Shown here: positions 1 to 11,803 of the stretch, in pieces | Layout of the letters: each line of letters opens with the position of its first letter | How positions within the stretch are numbered: position 1 is the stretch's first letter | Assembly (NCBI GenBank): GCA_008692225.1 | Contig: VICG01000009.1 | Location: forward strand, 2,193,001 to 2,257,000 | Origin: Monilinia fructicola | Lineage: Eukaryota; Ascomycota; Leotiomycetes; Helotiales; Sclerotiniaceae | Length of the DNA: 64,000 nucleotides | Reading direction: 5' to 3' | Notes under the pieces: generated by a model | Seen by the model: the letters and a program-made list of their open reading frames with translations, nothing else | The model's database searches: none | Told to the model about the DNA's origin: nothing | Position numbers and translations under genes: made by a program

Positions 1-2830
1 ATATTGGAAGACGCCATGGGAGAGTGCATCACTGCTCCATCTCCATTCCAACTCCTAAATCTTTAAGCACCAGTTATGGATGTAACTATTTGGTCGAAGT
101 GACGAAGATAGCCCTCTGGGAGAAAGTCTCGAATTGTAAACACCGTTCTTGTTCAGATTCCATAATGTATTTTGGGGCGTGATCATTTCTTGAGTCCATT
201 TTATTGACGCATACTTTCACGAGATTTCTACTCGATTCGGAAATTGCATTTGAATCACCCGATCGACTTCTCCTTTTTGACGTTCCAGAGTCACTCGTTT
301 AGCCGTCAAGATTAGAGCGTGTTCCATTATGAATGAAGAGCACCGTATGTTCTCCCCAATGACACTGAGATTCGTATTTATCTCTATAATATAACATGCA
401 GCTGTAGACTACTATACTAACATGCCTATCATCAATACTTTGATTGATAGTGTCGTGGAATTACTTTTTACGGGGCAGGGATGCGGCATAGAAATGTTTT
501 ACGTTCCTTTTGGCTACCAACAAGCCGTCTGGTTATAAAGTCTTAACACAATTACCAAGTGAAATTACTCTGAGGTAAAATTACTTAGAGCTTGTAACAA
601 AGTCCCCACTTGGATTCCTCTGTATTCAGATATCACTCGTTGAACCAGACGATGATAGAGACATCCAGAACCTATATATAGCCCTTGAAATACGGAGTTC
701 CCAGAGTCAAGATAGCACATTCGTATACTCTGTGCATATCTTATACTCGTGCGTCAAATCTTCCCTGTTGCCTCCTTGCTGGATGGACAGAGAATCGATA
801 TATATGAAATCGAAATCGAGACTTCGGGCAATCTGAACCGCATGTCACGGCTCTGTTGGGAGGATAATTGTCGGAAACTTTGCACCGAGACGCGGTATAT
901 CTGACGACTCCTTGGTGAAATGCTGATTGAAAAGAGATTTAGCAGAAGGATCATTTATATCAAATGACTTCACTAACCTTACTCTTTGATTGTAGAGTGC
1001 AGAAAGGTACACTGGTATTACTGCCCAATATATGTTCATACTGCCATTCTGTGAAAAAGACAGATTGCCTATCTCCCCTCATAGCCATTTGAAAGTATTA
1101 CGCCTCTGATGTTCCCTTCAAAGTAGCTGGGACATCCGGATCCAGACTACTCTGACAGAAACCTGTAGGTAAATGGACAAAGGTTGAGGATCAGGGTCCA
1201 AATGCTCCTCAAGTAGGATACAAATGCTTTCTGAATTTTGCAGCAGTAGTATTTCACTTGGCGTTCCACTAGTGAAGCTTTTGCCATTGCGCAATTCTTG
1301 AATGTTCAAACTTTGACACTGGCACTTGGAATAAATAGATTTAGGTTCCTATAGCCTATCTTTCAGCATATTCAGATATGCAACAAAAGTTCTTAAAGTC
1401 CGGCTTATTTCATCGTGCATAAGATTGACATTGGACGAGAAGATCCATATATTTCTATATATATAACCTTACATATATGTATTCAATCTTTGAGCATTCA
1501 GTGATGGTTGATCTTCAAATCTTAATACGTTAATTAGCAAAAATGTCTACCCTGCTGGATCGCCATGGCTAGGTTAAGATCTTAAGATGCTAGCTAATAG
1601 TTCTATGGGTAGGATTCTCGAACCTTGCTTGTATCATTTGTTCAATGTTCGAAGCAAAGTTGACGTAGACTAAATACATTTTGGACAGTTCTACTTGAAG
1701 ACGGATTCTGGGCACGAGATGGCTCCAGTAGTTCTTCATATTGCCTTCAGTTCCAAGGCAAAAGTATAAAGATCTAAAGAATCCATGGATGTAGGTGAGC
1801 GAAATAGGGGTCTAATTAGCTTACATGGTGGTGATGGTGGTGGAGGTGCTTACATAATCTTGACTTGACCCAAATCAACCACACAGACCCAAAATCCAAT
1901 CATCTCGTCTTTCAATTTCAAACCACATTTGAAGTTTACGGAAGTATGTGATGTCTATCCTAAACTAAATCTACATGCGAGCTTGATATTTTGAAACCGG
2001 AACTCGCCAAGTCCAGAGATAATCTATCTATCTACATACCAACATACGTTCGGATTCCATCATGGCCAAAACGTCCAAGCCACGTTCCAAAAGGAATTTA
2101 CTTCTCTGATCTAGCCCCTTTTCAATTGTTTCAAGCTGCATGTTAACCTTTTCGATAGTATCCGTGGGGATCTATGATGGGTCTTGAAACAATGGTGTAT
2201 CGAATAGTAGATCAAGTTGATGCAAAATTCCAAATCCATTAACTTAAGCTTTCTCTTGGCGATGGTATTGCACGACGACCGAGTGATGGAAGAGATGAAG
2301 TCGAGATGAAATTAAGATGCCAAGATGCAAAAGATTCTGGATACTGAATAAGATGGAACATGAAAGATATCCAGGTTGATGAGAGTCATTCATCCTGTCC
2401 ACAAAAGGGTTTGAAGATTCTCGCAACGCAAAGGGGAGACGGGCTCGGCATTTGCATACGCAATATAATCTGTTCCGTGCATATGGATCTACGAAACATA
2501 TTACAGAGTCAAATATTTGCTTTCGTTGAAGACTTTCTTTTGGCTTAAGCTTAATGCCTTAGATCTACAGTGGCTCCAGAATCAGGGTAAACTCAACGGC
2601 GTCTCCAAATCGCACGGATCTTCGCATGAAGCGTCAAGTTCTCATCGTCTGTGCGGTACGTGCCGTGGATGTTTTCTGGGTTAAGCTTTCTCTAAACTGT
2701 TACCCATGGAGAGAAATCATATAAGTATTGTCTATTAAGTTCTTGTCACTTGCTGGAAGCTGTTTTCTCTGGTTTGCGTTCGAATATTTCAAGTTTGATT
2801 CCTAGTCTTGTCATTCCTTGATCAATTACA
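1..2830. other. intergenic region, no supported gene
   Basis: No reading frame here has the length, splice signals or recognisable domain of a gene. Three short minus-strand frames at about 754-1309 sit close together and could be pieces of a decayed gene, but I could not join them through convincing introns and recognise no family. The last 200 bases before 2831 are the likely promoter and leader of the LtrA-like gene. Confidence 0.5.
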
Positions 2831-5238
2831 ATGTCATCAAATGGAGGGTGAGTGGAACCTTGCTTTCTACGGCACAAAGTAGTAGATTAAGAACCTCGTC
2901 GTCTTTTACTAATCACAAAATTCAAGTAGACATTCATCATCGGACTCAGTCTCTAGTCTAACTCCCCTAAAGAAGAACATCAGTCATGCATCCTCATATC
3001 AATCAGATGAAGGGTCACAGCCAAAGTTAAAGCTATTCGAAAGCCCTCTCGCCCATGGCAGAAGAAAATTATCCTGTAGCTGCTCCAGTTCAGAGCCCTA
3101 TACATGAAATATCCGGGCCTATCGATATTGCTCGAAAGCAATCATACAATGAATTCATAGAGAATGAATATGATGATAGAAAGGATGATCCGTTTGCGAA
3201 GGATGATGCAGAGGAGGAAATGTTCGAGACACCTGAATTCCGAAGATATGAAGAGACGACAAACATGGAACTCTTCTACGATCTCTTCTTCGTTGCTAAT
3301 TTTAACCACGTTCAATGATGTTCATGATGTCAACGAGATCGATGCACTCAAGTCATATGCAGGTTTCTTCTGCATTCTTTGGTTCTTATGGTTACAAGTC
3401 AGCCTTTTTGATGTTCGATTTGTCACGGATAGTGTATTGGAAAGGATTGCAAAAGCATTTCAATTTGGTGTTATGATTGGTTTAGCAATTATAGGACCAG
3501 ATTTCAATTCATCGAATCAAAAGCCAGGTGCTTTTCGTTCCGTGGCAATAATATTGATGGCTTCGAGACTTGTTTTGAGTCTTCAATATTCTGCTATACT
3601 GGTAAATTGCTCTAACATTCTAATGAGATATGTATTTGCTAACAACTATTGTAGTACCACGTTTGGTATTACAAGAATTCCAAAACGCCTCTTTTTCTTG
3701 TCGTTATGGCAAATGTCGTTGCTGCACTCATATATTTCACCACTTTCTTGTACGTATTACCTCATCCAGACACCTTTTCATACTAACAATTTATAAGTGG
3801 ATTCACTAAAGAAACATCCAAGACTGGGAGAGTCTTCGTTGTTTGGTATATCACAGCTATTATAGAAACCGCCGTCAATATCCTTATATCATCGAAATGG
3901 AAAGTTCTTAGCTTCAGAGGATCGCATCTTGTTCAAAGGATGACATTGCTTACGTTGATTATCCGTAAGTAAACTGTCTAAAAGCTTGAAGATAAAAACC
4001 GCTAATCTTTCTGGTAGTGGGAGAAGGTATAATTGGAGTGAGTAAAAGTATTGCGGATGTAGGTCTCCTGATATTATCCATCTACGATGGTAAAATCGTA
4101 TTAACGTCCGATAGATCACTGAAGAAGAGGGATCCTATAACATATCACTCATACTGACTGTCGTCTCGGCTGTTGGAATAATTGTACGTCTGGATTCTCC
4201 TATTCTCATCACAATCGCTGACATTTTCCAAGTACTTCCTCTACATGCTCTATTTTGATTGGTTGAACCGATCCCAATTCGGATCTGTACGTCAACAGAT
4301 ATGGGCATTCCTACACTTTCCTTTTCATCTAGCACTCGTCTTCCTTGTTGAAGGGGTTGCTCAATTCATCCGATGGCGGAAAGTAGTTGAAATCATCCAG
4401 TAAGTTTTCCAGACTTGTTGAGTCCCTTATGATGTTAACGTACTCCTAGTGAGGTCGGCAAAAAATACATGAATGAATTCAAGGAAGTCCCCGCCACTGA
4501 TAGTCTCGATCTTAAAAAACGATTAGCACAAGTTACAAGAACAATTTTTAAGAAATTCCCACCTCAATTCACGCAGACGATCTCGGATACCCAAATGGCC
4601 TTGTGGAATATCGGCAACACCACCTTTAAATCAACTGAACAATTGGGCAATATGACGACACTGTTTTCTACAGTCCAGGACTCTTTATTTGACAATTTTG
4701 GGATCGATCCTCCAGAAAGTGAGATACCTATTACTGATCCTAATGAAGAATGGAATGAAAACCTTGAGGTTCTTGCGCTTGTGGTATGGCAAACCTTTTT
4801 TTATCTCTTCTCTTCTTCTATCACTCGTCTCATCTCATCCTATTACTTCACCCTCGCTCATCTTTTCTGTTTTCTCCCTGGCAATGATAAATCTTGACTC
4901 ATACTAATACCCCTATAGTTTACATACTTCTTTCTCGCTTCCGGCATAACCCTCATCCTAATGAACATTCTTAACGCCCTGAGTCGTCCCACAATGACCC
5001 GCGCAGATAGAATACGCATAGCCATTAACTTTGTACTCTCTTTCACACTGGTGAGTCTGGCAGGTATATCTAAAACCGAGGGTGGCTTTTATTTTGCTCA
5101 GAGTGCGTGGGTTTTGCCAAGCGTAGCCGGGACTTATGCTTTTGGTATGTTTTTGAAAACCTTTGAGTGGGAAGGTGAATCGTGCTAATCGTTGCTGCAA
5201 CAGTCATGTTACTGGGATATACAAAGTTCTTATGGTAG
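2831..5238 (+). CDS. LtrA-like (low temperature requirement A) multi-pass membrane protein, frame disrupted
   Basis: Fungal member of the bacterial low-temperature-requirement LtrA family; the biochemical role is unknown. Seen: an acidic N-terminus, then the family hallmark ELFYDLFFVANF near 3268-3305, many hydrophobic segments, and a GEGIIG motif near 4020-4038. Nine short introns fit: 2848-2926, 3602-3654, 3750-3797, 3965-4017, 4059-4114, 4184-4232, 4400-4449, 4784-4918 and 5145-5203. The stop is TAG at 5236. Two one-base shifts break the frame: one in CCC just before ATG 3055, and one in the TTTT run at about 3298-3302, where removing a T restores AN-LTTFNDVHD. Start 2831 is chosen because its short exon splices cleanly with a GTGAGT donor and an actaat branch; 3055 is the fallback start. 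It is either an indel-damaged assembly of a live gene or a young pseudogene. Confidence 0.8.
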
Positions 5239-5781
5239 ACGTATGTGGTCCAGTATAAGGTGTTTGGGGTTCAATAGAGGAATAATACTTGAATAAGCAG
5301 TTCGGATATTTTGGCAAGTGTTAACTTTACCCATTGAGCTCCGAACCAATTGTCTCAAAGCGACTGGCTATATTAGATGATAATGATTAACGACACTTCA
5401 AGACAATCAGGATATCTATGCAACGTGAAATCTCCCAGCCACACCCGCCCTTTCCACTCCTGCGCAAATTCACCTTTCCACCCAGCATCAAACTCCCACC
5501 CGCTTCCATCCTGGAAGCCCATCACACATCGTGGAGGAGATACCAACTCGCTAATTCTAACACCCCCCTCAACACCTATCTCTCATGCATATAGCATCCC
5601 CCCTCCCACCCCATCCATTCAGAGCCAAATCTCGATTTGCATACCGGTAAACCCGATCCACCTCTCATCCCCTCGTGCTCATCCCCCACGACGTCCCTCA
5701 CACTCATGTCATTTCACAACACGGTATATTTTATTGATTGTAGCTTGGTAGCTTGGTGCGAAACAATACGTGGCGATGCAC

Positions 5782-5824
5782 CGATCCATCCATCCATCCA
5801 TCCATCCATCCATCCATCCATCCC
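5782..5824. repeat. (ATCC)n microsatellite
   Basis: About ten tandem copies of a four-base unit in intergenic DNA, read directly from the sequence. Confidence 0.9.
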
Positions 5825-5920
5825 ATCGACAATAAACCCAATTACCTAAAGCAAAATCCCAATTCGTATGATATATATCCATCTATAAATCTACATATCT
5901 AAAAATCTACCCCATTCACC

Positions 5921-5987
5921 CATCCCCATCCCCATCCCCATCCCCATCCCCATCCCCATCCCCATCCCCATCCCCATCCCCATCCCC
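5921..5987. repeat. (CCCCAT)n hexanucleotide repeat
   Basis: About eleven copies of a six-base unit. On the minus strand it yields a spurious Met-Gly repeat frame. It lies about 480 bases beyond the stop of the polymerase gamma gene. Confidence 0.9.
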
Positions 5988-6468
5988 TCCAAACCTCGAT
6001 AAAAACCCCAAGTCATCAAACGAACGAACCAAAGTAGCCGCTGTAAAGACAAGGAAGGGGACGAAGAGACGAGTTCCTCGAGGGGAATCGATATTTGGAG
6101 ATGGGGATGTGAAGAAGAATTTATTTGGGAGTGGTGCATGTTCATGTTTTGTTGTGTCGATGAATGAATGAATGATCGATCGATCGATCCATGGGTAGAT
6201 AGATATATAGATATTGATCAGATGATATACATTCCCTTTGCGTTATCGAACATGCGCTGTGATTTCCTTCGATTCCGCGATGGGCTTGTAACTTTACAAT
6301 ACAGAGTGACCTACTAAATAATCAAGACGCCAAAGATCTACTCCTTCCTAATGCGCGTTCACCTTGTCGCCAGCAAAATCAAAAATCAACACTCCAGATG
6401 ACTCCGTGCAAAGAAAAGAAGCATCAACAGAATCTTCAATAATACACATCCAAAATACCCCTCGTAAT

Positions 6469-9400
6469 TTACCATCGAGCTCCTGCACCACTCCTCGTAC
6501 CAGATTTTCCTTTCACATCCCAGGCCCAATTTTTACCCTTGGCCGCATCAAATGCTTTGCCTACTTTTAATGCATCACTAACCATGATAGGTTCTTCCAT
6601 TAAATGTGCATATGTATGATAAGGCACGACCTTATTTTTTCTAGGTTTCAGTTCCTTTGGTGCGTTCGAATCTTCCAACTTCTTCTTCTCCTTCAGTATA
6701 TCCTTGAGTTCTTGATCACTTGATGAAATTTGTGCTTTTAAAAACATCAAGTCTGTGGATTTCTGAATGGATTCCATGACAGGAATACGGGGTTTGTAGG
6801 GGATATTGGAAAGATTTGGGGGGTTGGTGGGTACGATATTTGGGTCAAGTTGGGCGGAGGGTTGGAGGAGAAGTTGTTCGATATCTATAGATTCACCGTG
6901 AGGGATTGGGGTAGAATTTGAAGGAGTTATACAATCCATGTCCACTTCTTTTCTCAGAACATGATCGATATCCACCGCGGAGAAATAAGCACAAGATTGT
7001 GGTAGATCGTTGATTCCCATCTGCTGGGAAAACATAGCTCGAGTCCAGAGGTTGGATACTTGCAATGCCAACGCCGCACGATATTTATCAGAATCTTTGA
7101 CTAGATATCTGATTTCGTCGTGAACCGTCAGGGACAGACGGGCATTAATATTATAACGACGGATGAGGTAATCCATGGATATAATGAGGAGGTGTAGATA
7201 ATCGACACCGGAAGATTGAATCGCCCAGTTGATACGTGATGTCATGAAGCCACCCTTGGAAACAAAACGTGCCATTAGGGCTTCTGTTATCCCAGCACCA
7301 AGAACTGGAGTTCTTGGCTTTTCCTGTTCTGCAAATTCTTCCAATTTGTTAAAGACAAAACTTTCGGTTCCTCCGCGCCAAAAAGCTCCAGGATAAAGAG
7401 CCTTTCTGATGGTCTTGACACCTTTAGTAGCTTTGTATAAATTGCCAGCCGTTTTTGAGGTTTCAGATTCCGAAAGACTGGGATTGAATTGTCGAAGTAA
7501 CAGTGAGGCGAATTTCAAACCAGCCCCATAAATTCGACCATAGTTGAAAACTTTCGCAGCATTCCGTGTGATACCAAGAATATCAGCCGTCCGAGAATGG
7601 AGATCTGTTCCAGCGGCTTTAGTACCCGCCAAAGTCATGAAACCAACAGCATTTCCTCCATGTAATTTGAACTGGGCATCACCAACAAGACTAGCAATCC
7701 ATAATTCTTCAGAATCCACATCCGCGCCGACAAAACAATAGCCAGGTGGTGCTTTAATCATTGACTTCAGTTCTGAGCCAACACGATTTTTTTTGGCGTT
7801 GCTGGCTGTAAGCCAAGTATTTTCCACAGCTCTTCGAGTCACAGTTCCCATGGGAATGACTTGTGGTAAGATATAGCCTGTTTCCGATTCTGATCCTGAG
7901 GATGACGGTCCTTTCGCTCCATCACTCTCATAGACGGGTATCTGAGACTGTATGCGATTTCGTGCACTTATCCAATAAGAGCAAGAAGCATTCATCTCAA
8001 GTGCTTCTTTTGCATAGGGGTACTCGGATGAAAGGATACCCTTTTCAAAGTATTGCATGTAGCTTTTTGCCATTGGATTACCACATTTTGCCAACGGACC
8101 ATCCTTGTGCGGTATCTTGAAGTAAGCGGCGGACGTATCATCCCGTAAGTGCATATCAGGTGCCTCAAATGCATTACACTCTTGCATTTGTTTTTCTGTA
8201 TACTTGTGAGCTTCTTCAATTGGTACTCGGAAAGTCCAACCATATTTGTCGGACCATACTAATGGATAACCATCCCAAGCAAGGCGTAGAAGTAAGGGAG
8301 CCACTCGTGTACGGACGGAGAGATTGATAGGGCCTGAAGCTTTGGGGTAAAGATCTTTATACCATTTCGGCATACCAGGCATCTTTTGTCTAGCAACTGG
8401 TCTCCCTTCTTCACCTTCCTTCTTTGATTTTATTCTTTTGATTTCTTGACCGGACCAATCAAGTTGTCTTAACCAAGGATCTTTGCTCCACGTTTCCTTA
8501 TCATCCTTGATCTCCAACGCTTTATCTTTCAATGCAAGAAGTCGTTCTTGTACTGCATCTGACAACTTCAAGTATATAGCTTCGGCATTGGCGACATACT
8601 TTTCCCATGACTTATCAACTGGAAGGATCACAGATGAGAGGTGTCGTAATGCTGCAAAGCTAACTGGATGTGGGCACGTATCGACAAAATTTGGAAATAC
8701 TCTTTTATAAACTCGATGAGTAATGTCCACATCTGCAGCACAATAGTCAAGAAGTTCCTCGAGCTTAGCCCTGATCCCTTCTCGATCACATTCACCGAAT
8801 GCATCTCTAGCCGCTTTATCGATCGTGACATTCAAATGAAATTTCGCGACATCCCTCAACGAATTGACAGAACTTCTGCCTATCCATAATTCTGCTTCTT
8901 CTTCTTCGGAAAGAGCCTTATGTCCCAGCAATGAGGCTAAGTCTGCATTATCCGTCTCCGTAGCGATCTTCTCCCGTAATTCTCGATCTTTTCGATGTTT
9001 CATCCACGTCGGCCTTTGACGTGAACACATTCCATTGACGGCAACATGCAACGACATGGTATCCAAGAAGTTGTTCTTCGATTGAACTATGTCATATTCT
9101 TCAGCTATTCTTGCCCGATCATAACCGATATTATGCCCGACAATGATTCGTGGTTTATTTGGATCTCCGAGGGGTATCAATTGACGGTCATTTTCGGTTT
9201 CGCCCAACAACCATGGGGATATCCAGGAATACCAATGTGTCGGACTGACAGCGCAAGCCATCACAGCAAACGAACTCTCTTTCCACATAACTTCGGTATC
9301 AAAGCACAACATTTCTTCATCTGGTGCTTCGATGGTTTCCATGGAACCATCACCATTATATTTCGTCCATCCACTTTCATGTGACCATTTTCGCGGTCGA

Positions 9401-9932
9401 GCAGGAGTCTCAATTTTAGTAAAATTCTTTGCAAGCGTCAAGTATGGTTCGGAAGCGTCGATACCCAATTTGTAAAAATGTTCATCCAATGTGTCACCTT
9501 GTAATGCTGGTAAGTCGAAGGATATTGGAGGAGTGTTATCTGTATTCTTCCCAAGTAATTCATGCCTCTGCAGGTGATCTTTTGAGAGCGCTACAAGTTC
9601 TGGAGAAGGAGGAGATTGATTCTTTGGGAATATTTGATTGTAGATGTGATGGCTTATGTGTTGAATGCCTATGTCATTAAATCTAGGGATCGAAGCATCT
9701 AAATTTGCTTAGCTGTTGCTCAACTGAATTGTCGAAGGTCTCTCAACATACCGACTTGGTCGATAGTGCTCGCGGACTCCTGTCCTGATGATATATTTGC
9801 TTCCGTGGTATATGTTCGCCATCGTGTATAAGATATGGGTATGTCTCGCAGCTTCTGGGTTTGATATTTTGCAAGACGAATAAAGCTTGCGCTTGGTCTA
9901 CTTGCACGACCAGCGCGGGATGAAAGAAGCAT
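6469..9932 (-). CDS. mip1: mitochondrial DNA polymerase gamma catalytic subunit
   Basis: Family-A DNA polymerase that replicates mitochondrial DNA, with proofreading exonuclease. Model: exon 1 9932-9752, intron 9751-9699 (GTATGT donor, GCTAAG branch, TTTAG acceptor), exon 2 9698-6469; 1136 residues, frame intact. Exon 1 (about 60 residues) is rich in Arg/Ser and lacks acids early, as a mitochondrial targeting peptide should. Exonuclease motifs: I at residues 193-197 (FDTEV, D194/E196), II at 248-254 (GHNIGYD), III at 379-383 (YCAAD). Polymerase motifs: A around D720 (VGADVDSEELW), B at 772-786 (RNAAKVFNYGRIYG), C at 919-923 (VHDEI). The fungal enzyme carries about 215 residues after motif C, here hydrophilic and Lys-rich. 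Bidirectional spacing to the Slx8-like gene is about 1.9 kb and includes an AT island. Confidence 0.97.
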
Positions 9933-10289
9933 AATATAAATGAAAGAAAATTTGGATTAAATCATTGTCTTGATCATGTTACCTAGAGATAATATTGAAA
10001 CGGGACGTCAACACAACTGGGGATCTTGTGAAATGTGAAATTGATACTTGTAGTGACGTTTTCAAAAGGCTTTAAAAATTGTAGGATTAGATTTCATTCG
10101 CCAGAATGAATTGAAAAGAAGTCCACGGGTACAGTAAGCAGGAAGAGCGAGAACTGTTGGAGCAGTTTGCTAATTAGTATTCAAATTTTTCTGCGGGGTG
10201 TTCAACGGTGTGGACGAGGCTATGCAAGGCTGAGTGAGCGTCACACGAGGCTGAAGATACGAATAGAAATTTATGCTTATGATAAGGTT

Positions 10290-10830
10290 CCGGTCTTATC
10301 ATTTCTAATTTTATATTTGTTATTAATTTATAAAACGAATAAATAGGTAAATAAACAAGTAATATATAAATAAGATGAGATTAAATATAAAAATAAGAAT
10401 AAAAATAAGAAAAATAAGAATAAAAATAAGAATAAAAATAAGAACAAAAATAAAGAAAGGTAATCTCCTATTAAATATCTTAAATAGATATGTATATATA
10501 TCTTTAAGAGTTTATTATATTAATAAATAATAAATATAGTACTTATTTCTATATAGTTTCTAATTATTTCTATATACCTAGCTTTTAATTATAGTATTAA
10601 ATAAAATTAATAGATAAATATTTCGATATAGAATAAAAAACTAAGTATTAAGACTAATAATAACTTTTACGAATTATATAAAGATTAATATAGTAGGAAT
10701 AGAATTAAGAATATATATATATTTAAATATAAATAGAATTAAGAATATATATATATTTAAATATAAATAGAATTAAGTATATATATATATATATTTAAAT
10801 ATAAATAAAATAATAAATAAGATTATTAAT
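10290..10830. repeat. AT-rich (RIP-like) island with short tandem repeats
   Basis: Nearly pure A+T with abrupt edges. It contains AATAAG/AATAAAAATAAG runs (10375-10455) and about three copies of a roughly 38-bp unit containing TTAAATATAAATAGAATTAA (10700-10808). No coding trace remains. It is probably a fully decayed transposon fragment. Confidence 0.65.
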
Positions 10831-11476
10831 ATTTCATCACCTCCCTCGTTATTTATTTTAATTTACCGCCACATCCATCTTTCTTATTTACATCTTATCA
10901 TTCAATAATCAAGTACCTCCATCCATTGTAAATCAAATTCCAAGTGCCATCCATTCATATACAATTAATAATTCATCGGGGTTTGCTTCTCATTCTGTAA
11001 TACAACATTTATATTAATTGAATCATATCGTACACATAAATCAACCAAACTGCCGATAAGACTGGTGACAAACAGATCGAAGACTATGAGCATCATCAAA
11101 AAAACAAATTAACTCACTCACGGAGCACCACCGCACCTTTTTAAAGAGGAACTTGACCCTTTGATTTTTTGGGTTCTCGGAGTATATAACTTTTAAGGAA
11201 ACAACCATCCATCCAGTCATTCATTCGTTCACTCCTCTTCAACTCGTCACTTCATTTCACTTCATTTCACTTCATTTCACTTCACTTCACGTCGCTTCAC
11301 CTCACCTTACCACCTTACTTCACCACCTCACCTCACCTCACCTCACCTCACCTCGACTCACTTTACCTCAATCTCTTCTCAACCTCACCTCATCTCTCTC
11401 TCCTCGTTCTCTTCATATTGTTGACAGTTCATTGCAATTTGATGTGATACCAATTACTCTAAAATCTACAATTCGA

Positions 11477-11585
11477 TCAAGGACGATCAGCCAAGGACGT
11501 TCAATCAAGGACGTTCAGTCAAGGACGTTCAATCAAGGACGTTCAAGTCAAGGACGTTCAATCAAGGACGTTCAATCACCGACGA
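11477..11585 (+). repeat. 14-bp tandem repeat in the leader of the Slx8-like gene
   Basis: Seven or so copies of a unit like CAAGGACGTTCAAT, some with one or two changes and one shortened spacer. It starts about 330 bases upstream of the ATG at 11804, so it probably lies in the promoter or 5' untranslated region. Confidence 0.85.
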
Positions 11586-11803
11586 TACAGTGCTTGTACT
11601 CCAACTCCCAAACATCCTTTGACTCTCAACCTTCTTTACTCCTTTTCATATCAACCACACAAAAGTTGGCATATGCGACCAGCTACACATTGGATTTCAT
11701 TGTTTGTCTTAATCTACGGACTTGTATTGTTTGTTGAAGTTAAAAGAATTCAACCAATGTTATCACTCTTTATTTGCCTTTACCTTTAACTTCACATAGC
11801 AAA

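Larger units (their letters stand above)
5239..6468. other. intergenic, simple repeats
   Basis: This is the space between the 3' ends of the convergent LtrA-like and polymerase gamma genes. It holds a CATC/ATCC tetranucleotide run (about 5782-5824), a CCCCAT hexanucleotide run (about 5921-5987) and a short GATC run near 6174. The long open frames here are products of these repeats and are not genes. Confidence 0.7.
9933..11803. promoter_or_regulatory. divergent upstream region of mip1 and the Slx8-like gene
   Basis: Both flanking genes point away from this 1.9-kb stretch, so it should hold both promoters. From 9933 to about 10290 composition is normal; 10290-10830 is an AT island; 10840-11803 is pyrimidine-rich leader DNA with CTTCATTTCA (11245-11285), CACCT (about 11318-11355) and 14-bp (11477-11585) tandem repeats, then the ATG at 11804. 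No recognised regulatory site can be assigned. Confidence 0.5.

Noticed and set aside
1600..1625. tRNA B-box-like sequence around GGATTCTCGAACC
   Set aside because: Spacing has two extra bases and no cloverleaf stems could be drawn around it.
5891..6145. Minus-strand frame with a long Met-Gly repeat
   Set aside because: It is the CCCCAT hexanucleotide repeat read in one frame, with no splice or domain support.
11477..11585. Possible CRISPR-like array of regular repeats
   Set aside because: Units are directly adjacent with no spacers and the organism is a fungus; it is a simple tandem repeat.
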